Shown here one piece after another: positions 49,161 to 57,816 of a stretch of 64,000 nt of DNA (position 1 is its first letter; each line of letters opens with the position of its first letter). The translations under genes were made by a program, and so were the position numbers. The DNA is taken from assembly GCA_020161245.1 (NCBI GenBank), contig JAIUOK010000005.1, forward strand, positions 60,255 through 124,254. The letters are read 5' to 3'. The stretch is from Actinomycetota bacterium. Its GTDB lineage: Bacteria > Actinomycetota > Actinomycetes > S36-B12 > CAIYMF01. The notes beneath the pieces are model-generated. The model was not told the origin of the DNA. It searched no databases and saw only the letters and a program-made list of their open reading frames with translations.

Positions 49161-49693
49161 CGCAGCAGCGGCACCCGCGAGCCGACCCTCTCGTCCCACC
49201 ACGCCTCGGCGCCCCACACCCGGCCGTTGCGCAGCAGGATCAGTCCGACGAGCAGCAGGATCTCGATGATGTGGTCGTCCACCACCGGGTTGGCCGCCGG
49301 CGGCAGCGCCGTCAGATAGATGAGCAGCAGCATCAGACAGCCGCAGATGGCCGAGAACCGGAACGCCAAGCCCGTCATCAGGCCGACCCCGATGCCGGCG
49401 AGCCCGGCCATGAACAGCCAGTTCACCCAGCCCAGCCCGGCCATCGGGTTGAACAGCCACGCGAACGGGCCGTCGACCGCCGAGAGGTACCCCTCCGTCG
49501 GGTTGCCCTCCCCCGCCCCGAACAGCCAGCCCTGGCCCGACGGCGTCGGGATGCCGAGCCCCAGGAGCTTGTCGAGGAACGCCCAGAGGAACACGAAGCC
49601 GAGCGCGATCCGCGCGACGGCGAGCACCCGTTGCGCGTCGTCGAGCCGGACCGGCAGATGGATGGCTGAGCCACGTCGATCGATCACCGCCAC
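49157..49693 (-). CDS. DoxX-like family membrane protein
   Basis: A 178-residue membrane protein with four helices: VLAVARIALGFVFLWAFLDKLLG, GLGWVNWLFMAGLAGIGVGLMTGLAFR, SAICGCLMLLLIYLTALP, and HIIEILLLVGLILLR. The DKLLGLGIPTPSG and WLFMAGLAGIGVGLM segments match DoxX/TQO-small-subunit-like proteins, which in some bacteria work with quinone or sulfur redox systems. GTG 49693 is supported by AAGGGTG. It overlaps the FUSC-like gene downstream. Confidence 0.85.
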   Translation of the reverse strand: MAVIDRRGSAIHLPVRLDDAQRVLAVARIALGFVFLWAFLDKLLGLGIPTPSGQGWLFGAGEGNPTEGYLSAVDGPFAWLFNPMAGLGWVNWLFMAGLAGIGVGLMTGLAFRFSAICGCLMLLLIYLTALPPAANPVVDDHIIEILLLVGLILLRNGRVWGAEAWWDERVGSRVPLLR

Positions 49694-49751
49694 GGCGGCA
49701 CCCTTCCCCGCGCCCCCCGCAGAGGAGGCCAGGGTAGGGCCGACCGAGCGG

Positions 49752-51764
49752 TCAGCGGCAGGGGCTGGTGACGCTGGCGGGGCTGGCCTTGTCCCAGACC
49801 AGGCCGGTGGCCTTCACCGAGGTGACGGTGGTGGAGTAGCAGCCCGTGGGGATCGAGCTGACCTTCCACGAGATGACGCCGGTGCTCGACGTCGTGCCCG
49901 TGAAGTTCTTGTAGACCTTGGTCGTCCCCACCTTGTAGAGCGACGCCGCCACGCTCGCCGAGCGCACCGGCGTGCCCAGGTTGTTCACCACGGTCGCGGT
50001 GATCACCAGGGCCGTGCCGGAGACGACGGTGGTCAGCGACGAGATCCGCACGCCGGTCGCCTTCACGACGGGCGCGGCGACGGAGACGGTCAGCGCCGAC
50101 CCGGTGGTGGTCAGGCCCGAGACGTCGGTGGAGACCGTGCGCAGCGACCACGTGCCGGCGGTGCCCGGCGTCCACGAGAACGCGAACGGGTACGCGGTGT
50201 CGGTGGCCAGCTTCGTCGCGGTGCCGCCGGGCGGCGTGGCCCACAGCTCGACCGAGGCGACGCCGCGGTCGTCCGACGCCGACGACGTGATCGCCACCGC
50301 CGAGCCGGCCGTCGCCGACTGCGGCCCGGCGATCGGGGCCGACGGCGCGGTGACGTCGGTGCCAGGCGCGACGAGGGACAGGTCGAGGCGCCCGCCGGTG
50401 AGGGTCTTGCCCGACAGCGACGCCGTCGGCACAACCGCGTTGAGCAGCGCGGCCTTGAGCTTGGCGCCGCGCAGGCCCCACGTCGCGGCCATGAGCGCGG
50501 CCGCGCCCGACACGTGCGGGGTGGCCATCGACGTGCCGGAGTAGACGCCGTAGGTGCTGCCGGGCAGCGTCGAGAGGATCGAGACGCCGGGGGCGCCGAG
50601 GTCGACCGTCGTCGCGCCGTACTGCGACCACGACGCGATCGCGCCGGCGCTGTCGATCGCGGCCACCGACACGACGTTGTCGTACGTCGCCGCGGTCACC
50701 GTCGAGCCGTTGGTCAGCGACGAGTAGTTCGCCGGGTACGACGCCGTCGCGTCGTTGTTGGTGCCGGAGTTGCCGGCCGCCGCGATGAACAGGATGTCGG
50801 CCTTGGCCGCGCGGTTGATCGCGTCCTGCAGGGCCGAGGAGTAGCCGCCGCCGCCCCACGAGTTCGACGTCGCGACGATGTCGAGGCCGTGGCGCACCTT
50901 GAGGTCGGTCATGTACTCGACGGCCTTGACCGCGTTGGCGATCGTGCCGCCGCTCGAGCCCAGGAACTTGCCCGAGATCAGCGTGACGTGCCAGTTCACC
51001 CCGGCCACGCCGATGCCGTTGCCGCCGACGCCGCCGATCGTGCCCGACACGTGCGTGCCGTGGTTGTCGTAGCCGGCGTCGTACACGCCCTTGTCGTTGT
51101 TGACGAAGTCCCAGCCGTTGACGTCGTCGATGTAGCCGTTGCCGTCGTCGTCGATCCCGTTGACCGTCTCGTACGGGTTGCTCCACACGTTGGCGGCGAG
51201 GTCGGGGTGGCTGACGTCGATGCCCTCGTCGATCACGCCGACATACACCGACGACGACCCCGTCGCGCCGGCCTGCCACGCCTCCGCAGCCTGGCTGCCG
51301 TACGTGCTCGACGGGGTCGTCGTGCTGCCGCCCATCCCCCACAGCGACCCGTTGGTGTACGACGGGTCGTCGGAGACGTCGGCCTTGGTGAGGATCCAGT
51401 TGGGCTCGGCGTACGCGACGCCGGGCTGCGCCTCGATCGCGGCGATGGCCGCAGCCTGGCTGGCGCCGGCGGGCAGGGTCACGCGCTCGACGCCGCGGCG
51501 CTTCGACGTGCCGGCCACGACCTTCTGCAGGAGCTTCGACCCGACGCGGGTGCGCACCGACGCCGTCTGCGCCGCCGTCACGCCCGGCTCGTAGCCCACG
51601 AGCAGCTCGCCGGGCACCGACGCCGGCACCGAGGCCTTCGCGGGTGCGGCGGCGGGGGCCGCCGGGGCGGCGGAGGCGACCGGCGCCAGCACCGCCGCCA
51701 CGAGGGCGGGGACGGCGATGATCGCTGCCGCGGCAGCGGGACGGGAGTACGGACGACGTGACAC
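49752..51764 (-). CDS. Secreted subtilisin-like serine protease (S8)
   Basis: A 670-residue exported protease. Signal peptide (AAAAAIIAVPALVAAVLAPVASA), an I9-like propeptide (VPGELLVGYEPGVTAAQTASVRTRVG, ending about PGVAYAEPNW), and the S8 domain with Asp179 (VGVIDEGID), His235 (DNHGTHVSG), Asn332 (AAGNSG) and Ser412 (SGTSMATPHVSG), all present. The C-terminal ~220 residues are bacterial-Ig-like (SAPIAGPQSATAGSAVAITSSASDDRGVASVELWATPPGG; then a second beta-rich domain to SPCR). Calcium-binding GIDDDGNGYIDD lies in the catalytic domain. GTG 51764 has GGAG nine bases upstream. It stands alone between the DoxX and ABC genes. Confidence 0.94.
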   Translation of the reverse strand: MSRRPYSRPAAAAAIIAVPALVAAVLAPVASAAPAAPAAAPAKASVPASVPGELLVGYEPGVTAAQTASVRTRVGSKLLQKVVAGTSKRRGVERVTLPAGASQAAAIAAIEAQPGVAYAEPNWILTKADVSDDPSYTNGSLWGMGGSTTTPSSTYGSQAAEAWQAGATGSSSVYVGVIDEGIDVSHPDLAANVWSNPYETVNGIDDDGNGYIDDVNGWDFVNNDKGVYDAGYDNHGTHVSGTIGGVGGNGIGVAGVNWHVTLISGKFLGSSGGTIANAVKAVEYMTDLKVRHGLDIVATSNSWGGGGYSSALQDAINRAAKADILFIAAAGNSGTNNDATASYPANYSSLTNGSTVTAATYDNVVSVAAIDSAGAIASWSQYGATTVDLGAPGVSILSTLPGSTYGVYSGTSMATPHVSGAAALMAATWGLRGAKLKAALLNAVVPTASLSGKTLTGGRLDLSLVAPGTDVTAPSAPIAGPQSATAGSAVAITSSASDDRGVASVELWATPPGGTATKLATDTAYPFAFSWTPGTAGTWSLRTVSTDVSGLTTTGSALTVSVAAPVVKATGVRISSLTTVVSGTALVITATVVNNLGTPVRSASVAASLYKVGTTKVYKNFTGTTSSTGVISWKVSSIPTGCYSTTVTSVKATGLVWDKASPASVTSPCR

Positions 51765-51894
51765 GGGAGGCGCTCCTTCGCACAGGCTCGTCCCCGACGT
51801 TAGGGACGCCCTCGCGCGCGCGGAGGATCGGAAAGCCACCCCTCACACGACTCTGAGCCGCGCTTGAGGCTGCGCCGCCGGGCCTGAGCCTGGC

Positions 51895-53082
51895 TCAGTC
51901 GCGCAGGGCCTCCTTCAACGACAGCGGCGCGCCGATCCGCAGCACCGACCGCTCGTACACGCGGGCCGCCAGCGACACCATCCCGACGATCGCGGCGAGC
52001 ATAAGGACGACGGCGAGCACGACGCTCCACGCCGTCGCGTCGCCCGAGGCGATGAGCGAGGGCTGCATGAGCGCGCTGAACGGCGGGATCACCGACACGA
52101 CCTGCACCCAGAACGAGTCGCCCGCGTTGAGGGCCAGGATCGCGCCGAAGAACGAGCCGATCGCCATGAGGTTGAGCGGCGTGACGACGTTCTGCAGGTC
52201 CTCCTGCCGCGACACGCGCGCAGCGCCCGCGGCGTACCCGGCGGCGTAGAAGGCGAAGCCGAGCAGGAACCACGCGAACGACGTGAGGATCGCCGCGCCG
52301 AGCGCCCCGCTCCACGTGAGGCTGCCGATCGCCACCGCGATCCCGATCCCCACGACGGCGATCGCGATCAGCTGCACCAGCCCGAGCGCGCCGATGCCGA
52401 GCACCTTGCCGGCGAGCAGCTGGCGCGGCCGGATCGTCGCGAGCAGCACCTCCACCACGCGCGAGGCCTTCTCCTCCACCACGCCGCTCGCCACCCAGAA
52501 GCCGTAGCCGAGCAGCTGGCCGTAGAGGATCGCCGTCGCCGCGAACGCGAAGCCCTGGCGCTGCGAGGCCTCGGCGTCGCGCGGCTCGACGGCGAGCACC
52601 GGCACCGCGCCGCCGCTCGCGAGCGCCGACTGGATCTGCTCCTGCGACAGGCCGGCCTCGGTGAGCGCGTCGACCGTGCGCACCTGGCGCACCGCGGCGT
52701 CGAGCACCGCCTGCAGGCCGGGGTCGATCGACTCCTTCACCACGAGCCCGTCGGGCGTGACGACGACGTCGACGTTGCCGTCGACCACTGCCTGCTTCGG
52801 GTCGGTGACGGGGTCGACCGAGATCGACAGCTCGAAGCCCGACGCCTCGGCGATCTGGAGGGCCGTCTCGCTCACCGCCCCGGCCTCGGGACCGGTGAAG
52901 GCGACCGACGGCGGCCCCGACTCGAACAGCTTCGGCAGCAGCAGGACGACGACCAGCACGCCGAGCGTCACCAGCGTCGAGACGTAGAACGATCGCTCCT
53001 TGCGGCGCTCGTTGAACTCGCGCGCGGCCACGAGCCGCCAGGCCCCGGGCTGCGTCTGCGCGGTCTCACGTGTCGCGCTCAT
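51895..53082 (-). CDS. ABC-2 type exporter permease (NatB-like)
   Basis: A 395-residue permease. One N-terminal helix (FYVSTLVTLGVLVVVLLLPKLF) leads to a large extracellular domain of ~150 residues, then a group of five helices (AFAATAILYGQLLGYGFWVASGVVEEKASRVVEVLLATIRPRQLLAGKVLGIGALGLVQLIAIAVVG...), the pattern of NatB/ABC2_membrane_3 proteins. The EEKASRVVEVLLATIRPRQLLAGK motif is the family's conserved loop. It overlaps the ATPase gene upstream as ATGA and completes one exporter, of unknown substrate (NatAB pumps sodium; others export peptides or drugs). Confidence 0.9.
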   Translation of the reverse strand: MSATRETAQTQPGAWRLVAAREFNERRKERSFYVSTLVTLGVLVVVLLLPKLFESGPPSVAFTGPEAGAVSETALQIAEASGFELSISVDPVTDPKQAVVDGNVDVVVTPDGLVVKESIDPGLQAVLDAAVRQVRTVDALTEAGLSQEQIQSALASGGAVPVLAVEPRDAEASQRQGFAFAATAILYGQLLGYGFWVASGVVEEKASRVVEVLLATIRPRQLLAGKVLGIGALGLVQLIAIAVVGIGIAVAIGSLTWSGALGAAILTSFAWFLLGFAFYAAGYAAGAARVSRQEDLQNVVTPLNLMAIGSFFGAILALNAGDSFWVQVVSVIPPFSALMQPSLIASGDATAWSVVLAVVLMLAAIVGMVSLAARVYERSVLRIGAPLSLKEALRD

Positions 53083-54059
53083 CGGGCCACCACCTCGCGG
53101 AAGATGTCGGTCAGGCTGGTCTCGATCGGCGTCGCCTCGAGCAGGTCGCCGTGCTGCGCCGCCGCACGCGTGGCCGCGGCGGCGTCGACGCCGTCGGGCA
53201 GCTCGACGACGCTGCGCCACCGCCCGTCGTCGATCGAGGCGTCGACCACCGCGTACGCCGACGGCAGCCAGATGCGCGGGTCCTCGCTGGTGAGCATCGA
53301 GAGCCGACGGCGGCGCCGCGACCCGCCGAGCTCGCCCACCGCCCCGGCCGCGACCACCTGCCCGGCGCGGATGATCACCACCTCGTCGCAGAGCCGCTCG
53401 ACGAGCTCGAGCTGGTGGCTGGAGAACACGACGCCCGCGCCCTCGGCCACCGCGCTGCGCAGCACGTCGCTCATGACGTCGACCCCGATCGGGTCGAGGC
53501 CGCTGAACGGCTCGTCGAGCACGAGGAACCTCGGGTGATGTACGAGGGCGGCGGCGAGCTGCACACGCTGCTGGTTGCCCAGGCTCAGCGACTCGACGCG
53601 GTCGTCGCGGCGCGCCGACACCCCGAGCCGCTCGAGCCAGCGCCCCGTGCTCGCCTCGGCCTCGGCGGCCGAATAACCGTGCAGCCGTGCGAGATACGCG
53701 ATCTGGTCGCCGACGCGCATCTTCGGGTAGAGCCCGCGCTCCTCCGGCATGTAGCCGAACCCGCGGCGGTCGTCGCTCGTCGCGGGCCGTCCGTCGACGA
53801 GCACCTCGCCGGAGTCGGGCGCGAGCACGCCGAGCGCGATGCGCATCGCCGTCGTCTTGCCCGCGCCGTTGGCACCGACGAAGCCGACGATGCGGCCCGG
53901 TGCCACCGACAGGCTCAGCCCGTCGAGCGCGACCATCACCTCGGGCTCGTGCGCTCCCGTGTCGGGCGCCGCCTGCCCGCGGCCCTTCTTCCTCGATCCC
54001 GCGCCGGCCGATGCAGCCGCGCGCCGGAACGTCTTGCGCAGATCGCGCAGCTCCAGCAT
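53079..54059 (-). CDS. ABC transporter ATP-binding protein (NatA-like)
   Basis: A 326-residue ATPase with Walker A GANGAGKTT at about 62-70, signature LSLGNQQRVQLAAAL, Walker B RFLVLDEPFSGLDP, and switch histidine (VVFSSHQLELVERL). Between strands 1 and 2 lies an unusual ~25-residue basic/glycine-rich insertion (AAASAGAGSRKKGRGQAAP). The ~80-residue C-terminal tail is typical of NatA-like exporter ATPases. It drives the ABC-2 permease whose gene follows with a 4-base overlap. It starts at ATG 54059, divergent from the aminotransferase gene. Confidence 0.94.
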   Translation of the reverse strand: MLELRDLRKTFRRAAASAGAGSRKKGRGQAAPDTGAHEPEVMVALDGLSLSVAPGRIVGFVGANGAGKTTAMRIALGVLAPDSGEVLVDGRPATSDDRRGFGYMPEERGLYPKMRVGDQIAYLARLHGYSAAEAEASTGRWLERLGVSARRDDRVESLSLGNQQRVQLAAALVHHPRFLVLDEPFSGLDPIGVDVMSDVLRSAVAEGAGVVFSSHQLELVERLCDEVVIIRAGQVVAAGAVGELGGSRRRRRLSMLTSEDPRIWLPSAYAVVDASIDDGRWRSVVELPDGVDAAAATRAAAQHGDLLEATPIETSLTDIFREVVAR

Positions 54060-54157
54060 GGCGTGTCCCTCCGCGCCTCGTCTCCGTCCACCTGATCACG
54101 AAGCGCGCGGCCGCGCCAGCACGGACCGGACGCCGGCCGGTGCGGCAGGATCGCGGC

Positions 54158-55345
54158 ATGACGACGTCGCCCCTGCACGACACCGCGCTGCTCGAGCGGC
54201 TGCGCGCCGACAACCCCGGCTGCGCCACGCGGGTGCACCTCAACAACGCAGGCTCGGCGCTGCCGCCGCAGGTCGTCGTCGACGTGATGGTCGAGCACCT
54301 GCGGCGCGAGGCCGAGATCGGCGGCTACGAGGCGCACGCCGAGGCGTCGGCCCGGATGGACGCCGTCTACGCCAGCCTCGGGCGGCTCGTCGGCGTCGGG
54401 CCGCACGCGATCGCCCTCACCAGCAGCGCCACCGACTCGTGGCTGCGCGCCTTCCTGTCGGTCCCGCTCGAGCGCGGCGACCGCATCCTCATCAGCCAGG
54501 CCGAGTACGCCAGCAACGTCATCGCCATCCTCAAGGCCGCGCACGACGCCGGCGCCACAGTCGAGGCGATCCCCGACGACGCCGACGGCGTGGTCGACGT
54601 CGATGCCCTGCGCTCGATGCTCGACGACCGCGTGGCGTGCGTGTCCATCACCCACGCCCCCAGCCAGAACGGCCTGCTCAACCCGGCCGAGGAGATCGGC
54701 GCGGCACTCCGGGGATCCCGCGCCTGGTACGTCCTCGACGCGTGCCAGTCGGTCGGCCAGCTGCCGCTCGACCTGCATGCGATCGGCGCCGACTTCATGT
54801 CGGTCACCGGCCGCAAGTTCCTGCGAGGTCCGCGCGGCACGGGCTTCCTCGCGCTGTCGGACCGCGCCCTGCAGCTCGAGCCCGCCCTCCTCGACCTGCA
54901 CGCCGCGACCTGGACCGACGACGACAGCTACTCCCTCGCCGACGGCGGCGCTCGCTACGAGCAGTGGGAGAAGCCGTTCGCCGCGCTGCTCGGCCTCGGC
55001 GCCGCCGCCGACTACGCGCTCGACCTCGGCCTCGACACAACCTGGCAGCTCATCACCGCTCGCGCCGACCAGATCCGGGCGGGCCTGGCCTCGATCCCCG
55101 GTGCCGTCGTCCGCGACCGCGGCCGCGTGCGCACCGGCATCGTCGTGTTCACCGTCGAAGGACGCGATGCCGCCGATGTGGTGCGCGAGATCAAGGCGGC
55201 GGGCATCAACGTGAGCCTGTCGGCCGCCCCCTACGCGCTGCGCGACTTCCGCAACCAGGGCATCACCAGCCAGGTGCGGGTGAGCCCGCACGTCTTCACC
55301 TCCGACGACGACGTCCAGGCGCTGCTCGACGCCGTGGCCGGGTGA
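54158..55345 (+). CDS. Class V aminotransferase (PLP enzyme)
   Basis: A 395-residue fold-type I PLP enzyme of the class V / cysteine desulfurase-like group: HLNNAGSALPPQVVVDVM near the start, ALTSSATDSWLRAFL as the phosphate-binding turn, WYVLDACQSVGQLPLDL with the cofactor Asp and Gln, and SVTGRKFLRGPRGTGFLAL with the PLP lysine at about residue 220. It resembles isopenicillin-N-epimerase-like and Egt-type family members more than SufS, since the desulfurase catalytic cysteine loop is not seen. Substrate unknown. The methyltransferase gene follows after six bases. Confidence 0.9.
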   Translation: MTTSPLHDTALLERLRADNPGCATRVHLNNAGSALPPQVVVDVMVEHLRREAEIGGYEAHAEASARMDAVYASLGRLVGVGPHAIALTSSATDSWLRAFLSVPLERGDRILISQAEYASNVIAILKAAHDAGATVEAIPDDADGVVDVDALRSMLDDRVACVSITHAPSQNGLLNPAEEIGAALRGSRAWYVLDACQSVGQLPLDLHAIGADFMSVTGRKFLRGPRGTGFLALSDRALQLEPALLDLHAATWTDDDSYSLADGGARYEQWEKPFAALLGLGAAADYALDLGLDTTWQLITARADQIRAGLASIPGAVVRDRGRVRTGIVVFTVEGRDAADVVREIKAAGINVSLSAAPYALRDFRNQGITSQVRVSPHVFTSDDDVQALLDAVAG

Positions 55346-55351
55346 GCGAGG

Positions 55352-55975
55352 ATGTCGGCCATGGATGAGGCGGACTGGGACGCGCGGTACTCGGAGAGCG
55401 ACCGCATCTGGAGCGGCAACCCCAACGGCGGGCTCGTGGCCGAGGTCGCGGGCATGACGCCGGGCCGCGTGCTCGACGTCGGCTGCGGCGAGGGCGCCGA
55501 CGCCGTGTGGCTCGCGCAGCAGGGCTGGCAGGTCACGGCGCTCGAGGTCTCCGGCGTCGCGCTCGCCCGCGCGCGCCAGCACGCCGAGGACGCCGGCGTC
55601 GACATCGCCTGGGTGCATGCCGGTCTCGCCGAGGCCCCGCTCGAGCCCGGCTTCTTCGACCTCGTCTCGGCGCAGTACCCCGCGCTCCCCCGCACCCCCG
55701 ACTCCGCCAACGAGCGCGCGCTGATCGACGCCGTCGCCCCCGGCGGCACGCTGCTGCTCATCCACCACGCCGGCATGGAGCACCACGAGCCCCACGACGA
55801 CCAGGCCTTCGACCCGCACGACTTCGTGTGGCCGTCGATGGTGGCCGACCTGCTCCGCGCCGACGACGCCTGGCGCATCGACGTCGACGAGACCCGGCCC
55901 CGCCAGATCGAGGGCGGTTCCGGCGCCCACCACACCGAGGACGTCGTCCTGCGCGCCACCCGCCTCCCCGCCTGA
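55352..55975 (+). CDS. Class I SAM-dependent methyltransferase
   Basis: A 207-residue methyltransferase with motif I RVLDVGCGEGADAVWLAQQG at about residues 38-57, the acidic end of strand 2 replaced by VTALEVSG, and FFDLVSAQYPAL as post-II. The N-terminus (DEADWDARYSESDRIWSGNPNG) is typical of TehB/UbiE-like small methyltransferases. ATG 55352 and 55361 are both possible starts. It is coupled to the aminotransferase six bases upstream. Substrate unknown. Confidence 0.9.
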   Translation: MSAMDEADWDARYSESDRIWSGNPNGGLVAEVAGMTPGRVLDVGCGEGADAVWLAQQGWQVTALEVSGVALARARQHAEDAGVDIAWVHAGLAEAPLEPGFFDLVSAQYPALPRTPDSANERALIDAVAPGGTLLLIHHAGMEHHEPHDDQAFDPHDFVWPSMVADLLRADDAWRIDVDETRPRQIEGGSGAHHTEDVVLRATRLPA

Positions 55976-55985
55976 GGGGGCTGCA

Positions 55986-56043
55986 AGTAACTGCCCGAAC
56001 CATCGGTTTCGGGGCCTTGGAACCGATGACTCGGGCAGTTACT
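55986..56043. repeat. Large palindrome after the methyltransferase gene
   Basis: Arms of 23 bp (55986-56008 and 56021-56043) match except for two adjacent central positions: AGTAACTGCCCGA-nn-CATCGGTT and complement, around loop TCGGGGCCTTGG. It begins 10 bases after the stop. It is larger than a usual terminator and may be a solitary copy of a dispersed palindrome. Confidence 0.85.
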
Positions 56044-56158
56044 CGCGACAGGTGGGGGTGCCGTGGCGTCCCCGGTTCGCGGGAAGGCGTCTCGTCCGCG
56101 GCTCGGCGCGGTCACACTCGGCGGCAGATTCAGACGCGCCAGGCCGGGGGGCTGCCGC

Positions 56159-56764
56159 ATGCATGACGTCGGATCCTGGGTGCGCGCCTTCGACGCCGCA
56201 CCGCTCGCACCGCTGCGCCGTCCGACCGGACCGCCGTCCCACTACCCGTGCGAGCTCGCCGACGCCGTCCTCTGGTACGCCGGCGAGCCCGACCCCGAGC
56301 CCGACGCCCGCACGTGCGGGGTGGCGGGCTGCTCGCGCCCCGCCGTCCTGCTGCTGCCGAGCGGCTGGGTGTGCGACATCGCGAGCGAGCCGTCGCGCCC
56401 CGGCCACGAGCCGCAGTCCGAGCAGCTCGGCCTGCGCTTCCCGCTCGCGCTCGGCATCGGCGGCTACCTCTGGAGCCGCTGCACCCTGCGCGTGTACGTC
56501 GCCGCGCTCGGCGTCGCGCCCTGCCCGCGCCACCCGGACGCGCCCTCCACCAGCCTCGTGCGCTGGACCCCGCGCAAGCTCCACCCGCGCGACGACCTCG
56601 CCTGCGCGCAGTGCGAGGACTCCTTCGACCGCGCGGGCCTCGAGCACCACTTCCTCGCGCTCTTCGACCTCGACGCGCGCCGCTGGCCGACCCTCCCCCT
56701 GCCGCCCGGCCTCCACCGCCCCGACCCGACCCGCGTCCTCGCCCTCCCGCCGCCTCGTACCTGA
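56159..56764 (+). CDS. Hypothetical cysteine-rich protein
   Basis: About 201 residues from ATG 56159 (a GGGGGG run lies upstream). It has paired cysteines in CGVAGCSRP, LLPSGWVCDI, APCPRHPDAP and CAQCEDSFDRAGL, so it may bind zinc. The start (MHDVGSWVRAFDAAPLAPLRRP) and the WYAGEPDPEPDA section match nothing I recognise. Third codon positions are strongly G/C, supporting a real gene, and the other strand also has open frames, so the call is moderate. It converges on the SUFU-domain gene with only six bases between. Confidence 0.6.
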   Translation: MHDVGSWVRAFDAAPLAPLRRPTGPPSHYPCELADAVLWYAGEPDPEPDARTCGVAGCSRPAVLLLPSGWVCDIASEPSRPGHEPQSEQLGLRFPLALGIGGYLWSRCTLRVYVAALGVAPCPRHPDAPSTSLVRWTPRKLHPRDDLACAQCEDSFDRAGLEHHFLALFDLDARRWPTLPLPPGLHRPDPTRVLALPPPRT

Positions 56765-56770
56765 CGGCGT

Positions 56771-57346
56771 CTACGCGACGGGCGGGCGCCGGCTGGTGAA
56801 GTGCGCCGCGTCGGCGTCCTCGAGCCGCTCGAGCAGGGCCGACTCGCCCTGCGTGACGAGCAGCTGCCGCTCGGACTCGGCGAGCGGGACGACGAGCAGC
56901 CAGTGGACGTCCGGCCCGTCGGCGTTCTCCCAGCGCGCGAGATCCGGCCACGGGAACGGGTCGGTCAGCAGTGCGTGCGGGAACGGCGTCGCCGCCTCGT
57001 ACATCGCGAAGACATCGGAGTAGACGACGCCGGGCGCTGCGATCCAGGCGTCGGTGCCGATCGTCAGCGCGATGGTCGCCAGCGCCTCGGACGCGCCGAC
57101 GATCGAGCCGTCGGTCGCGACGATCAGCTCGACCCGGATGTCCCTGCCGTCGATGAGGTTCGGCGACTCGTGCAGCGACACCGTGGAGTGCACGGTGATC
57201 CCGTCGGCGTCCGGCCCGAGGGTGAGGATGTCGACGTCGGCCGACTCGTCGTCGTTGGAGTACCGGTGCACCGACAGCGTGCCGCCCACCGCATCCACGA
57301 CGTACGCCGCCAGCGCCCGCGACGTCTCCGTCGGCTCCCGTTTCAT
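56771..57346 (-). CDS. Suppressor-of-fused (SUFU) domain protein
   Basis: A 191-residue protein with the bacterial SUFU pattern: SVHRYSNDDESADVDILTLGPDADGITVHSTVSLHESPNLIDGRD, then VELIVATD and the C-terminal WLLVVPLAESERQLLVTQGESALLERLEDADAAHF. In bacteria such proteins are often immunity or housekeeping proteins of unknown role; no toxin gene is next to it. Start ATG 57346. Confidence 0.82.
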   Translation of the reverse strand: MKREPTETSRALAAYVVDAVGGTLSVHRYSNDDESADVDILTLGPDADGITVHSTVSLHESPNLIDGRDIRVELIVATDGSIVGASEALATIALTIGTDAWIAAPGVVYSDVFAMYEAATPFPHALLTDPFPWPDLARWENADGPDVHWLLVVPLAESERQLLVTQGESALLERLEDADAAHFTSRRPPVA

Positions 57347-57463
57347 CCGGCCATCCTGGCACCGAGTTCCGCCACCGTCGGCGGGAGGCTCGGCGGAGGA
57401 TGGGCACATGCAGGGGGACGCTCTCACCCGAAACCGGTGGCCGCATCGGCCCGTGGCGCGGCT

Positions 57464-57694
57464 ATGAACGCCGACGTCGTCCTGCCGCTCGTCCTTCTCG
57501 TCGCAGCGCTCGTCTTCCTGCTGCGACCGCGGTACTGGGCGGCACGAGTCCACGGCTCTCGTCGACCCGGCCCCGACGACCTCGCGAGGCAGCGCGGAAG
57601 GGATGTCTGCGTGGTGGTCGCCGTGGCTTCGGTGGTGGTGCTGGTCGCCATCGTGCTCCTCATGCTCGGTCTCGGCGAGTCTTCGACGGCGTGA
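57464..57694 (+). CDS. Small two-helix membrane protein (DUF6199-like)
   Basis: A 76-residue protein: helix 1 VVLPLVLLVAALVFLLRP, a polar loop (RYWAARVHGSRRPGPDDLARQRGRD), helix 2 VCVVVAVASVVVLVAIVLLMLGL. The Trp and the R-x-x-G spacing in the loop resemble the DUF6199 family; I am not sure. Start ATG 57464 lacks a clear ribosome binding site. Confidence 0.55.
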   Translation: MNADVVLPLVLLVAALVFLLRPRYWAARVHGSRRPGPDDLARQRGRDVCVVVAVASVVVLVAIVLLMLGLGESSTA

Positions 57695-57787
57695 AATCGG
57701 ACATTCGGGGGCCATCGCCGCGAATCGCCAAAGTGGTTCTGCTGCAAGCGAAATCGGCCCCACAATGTCGCGCGTTGCTCTTGTGCT

Positions 57788-57803
57788 TCGAACGTGTGTT
57801 CGA
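57788..57803 (+). promoter_or_regulatory. LexA (SOS) box
   Basis: TCGAACGTGTGTTCGA is a perfect match to the actinobacterial SOS-box pattern TCGAAC-N4-GTTCGA. It ends 13 bases before the ATG of the DUF222-HNH gene at 57817. LexA should repress the gene here until DNA damage. Confidence 0.88.
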
Positions 57804-57816
57804 GTATCATGAGGAC

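Noticed and set aside
56039..56716. 225-codon minus-strand frame opposite the cysteine-rich protein
   Set aside because: Arg/Ala/Glu-rich shadow; the plus-strand frame has better codon use and paired cysteines.
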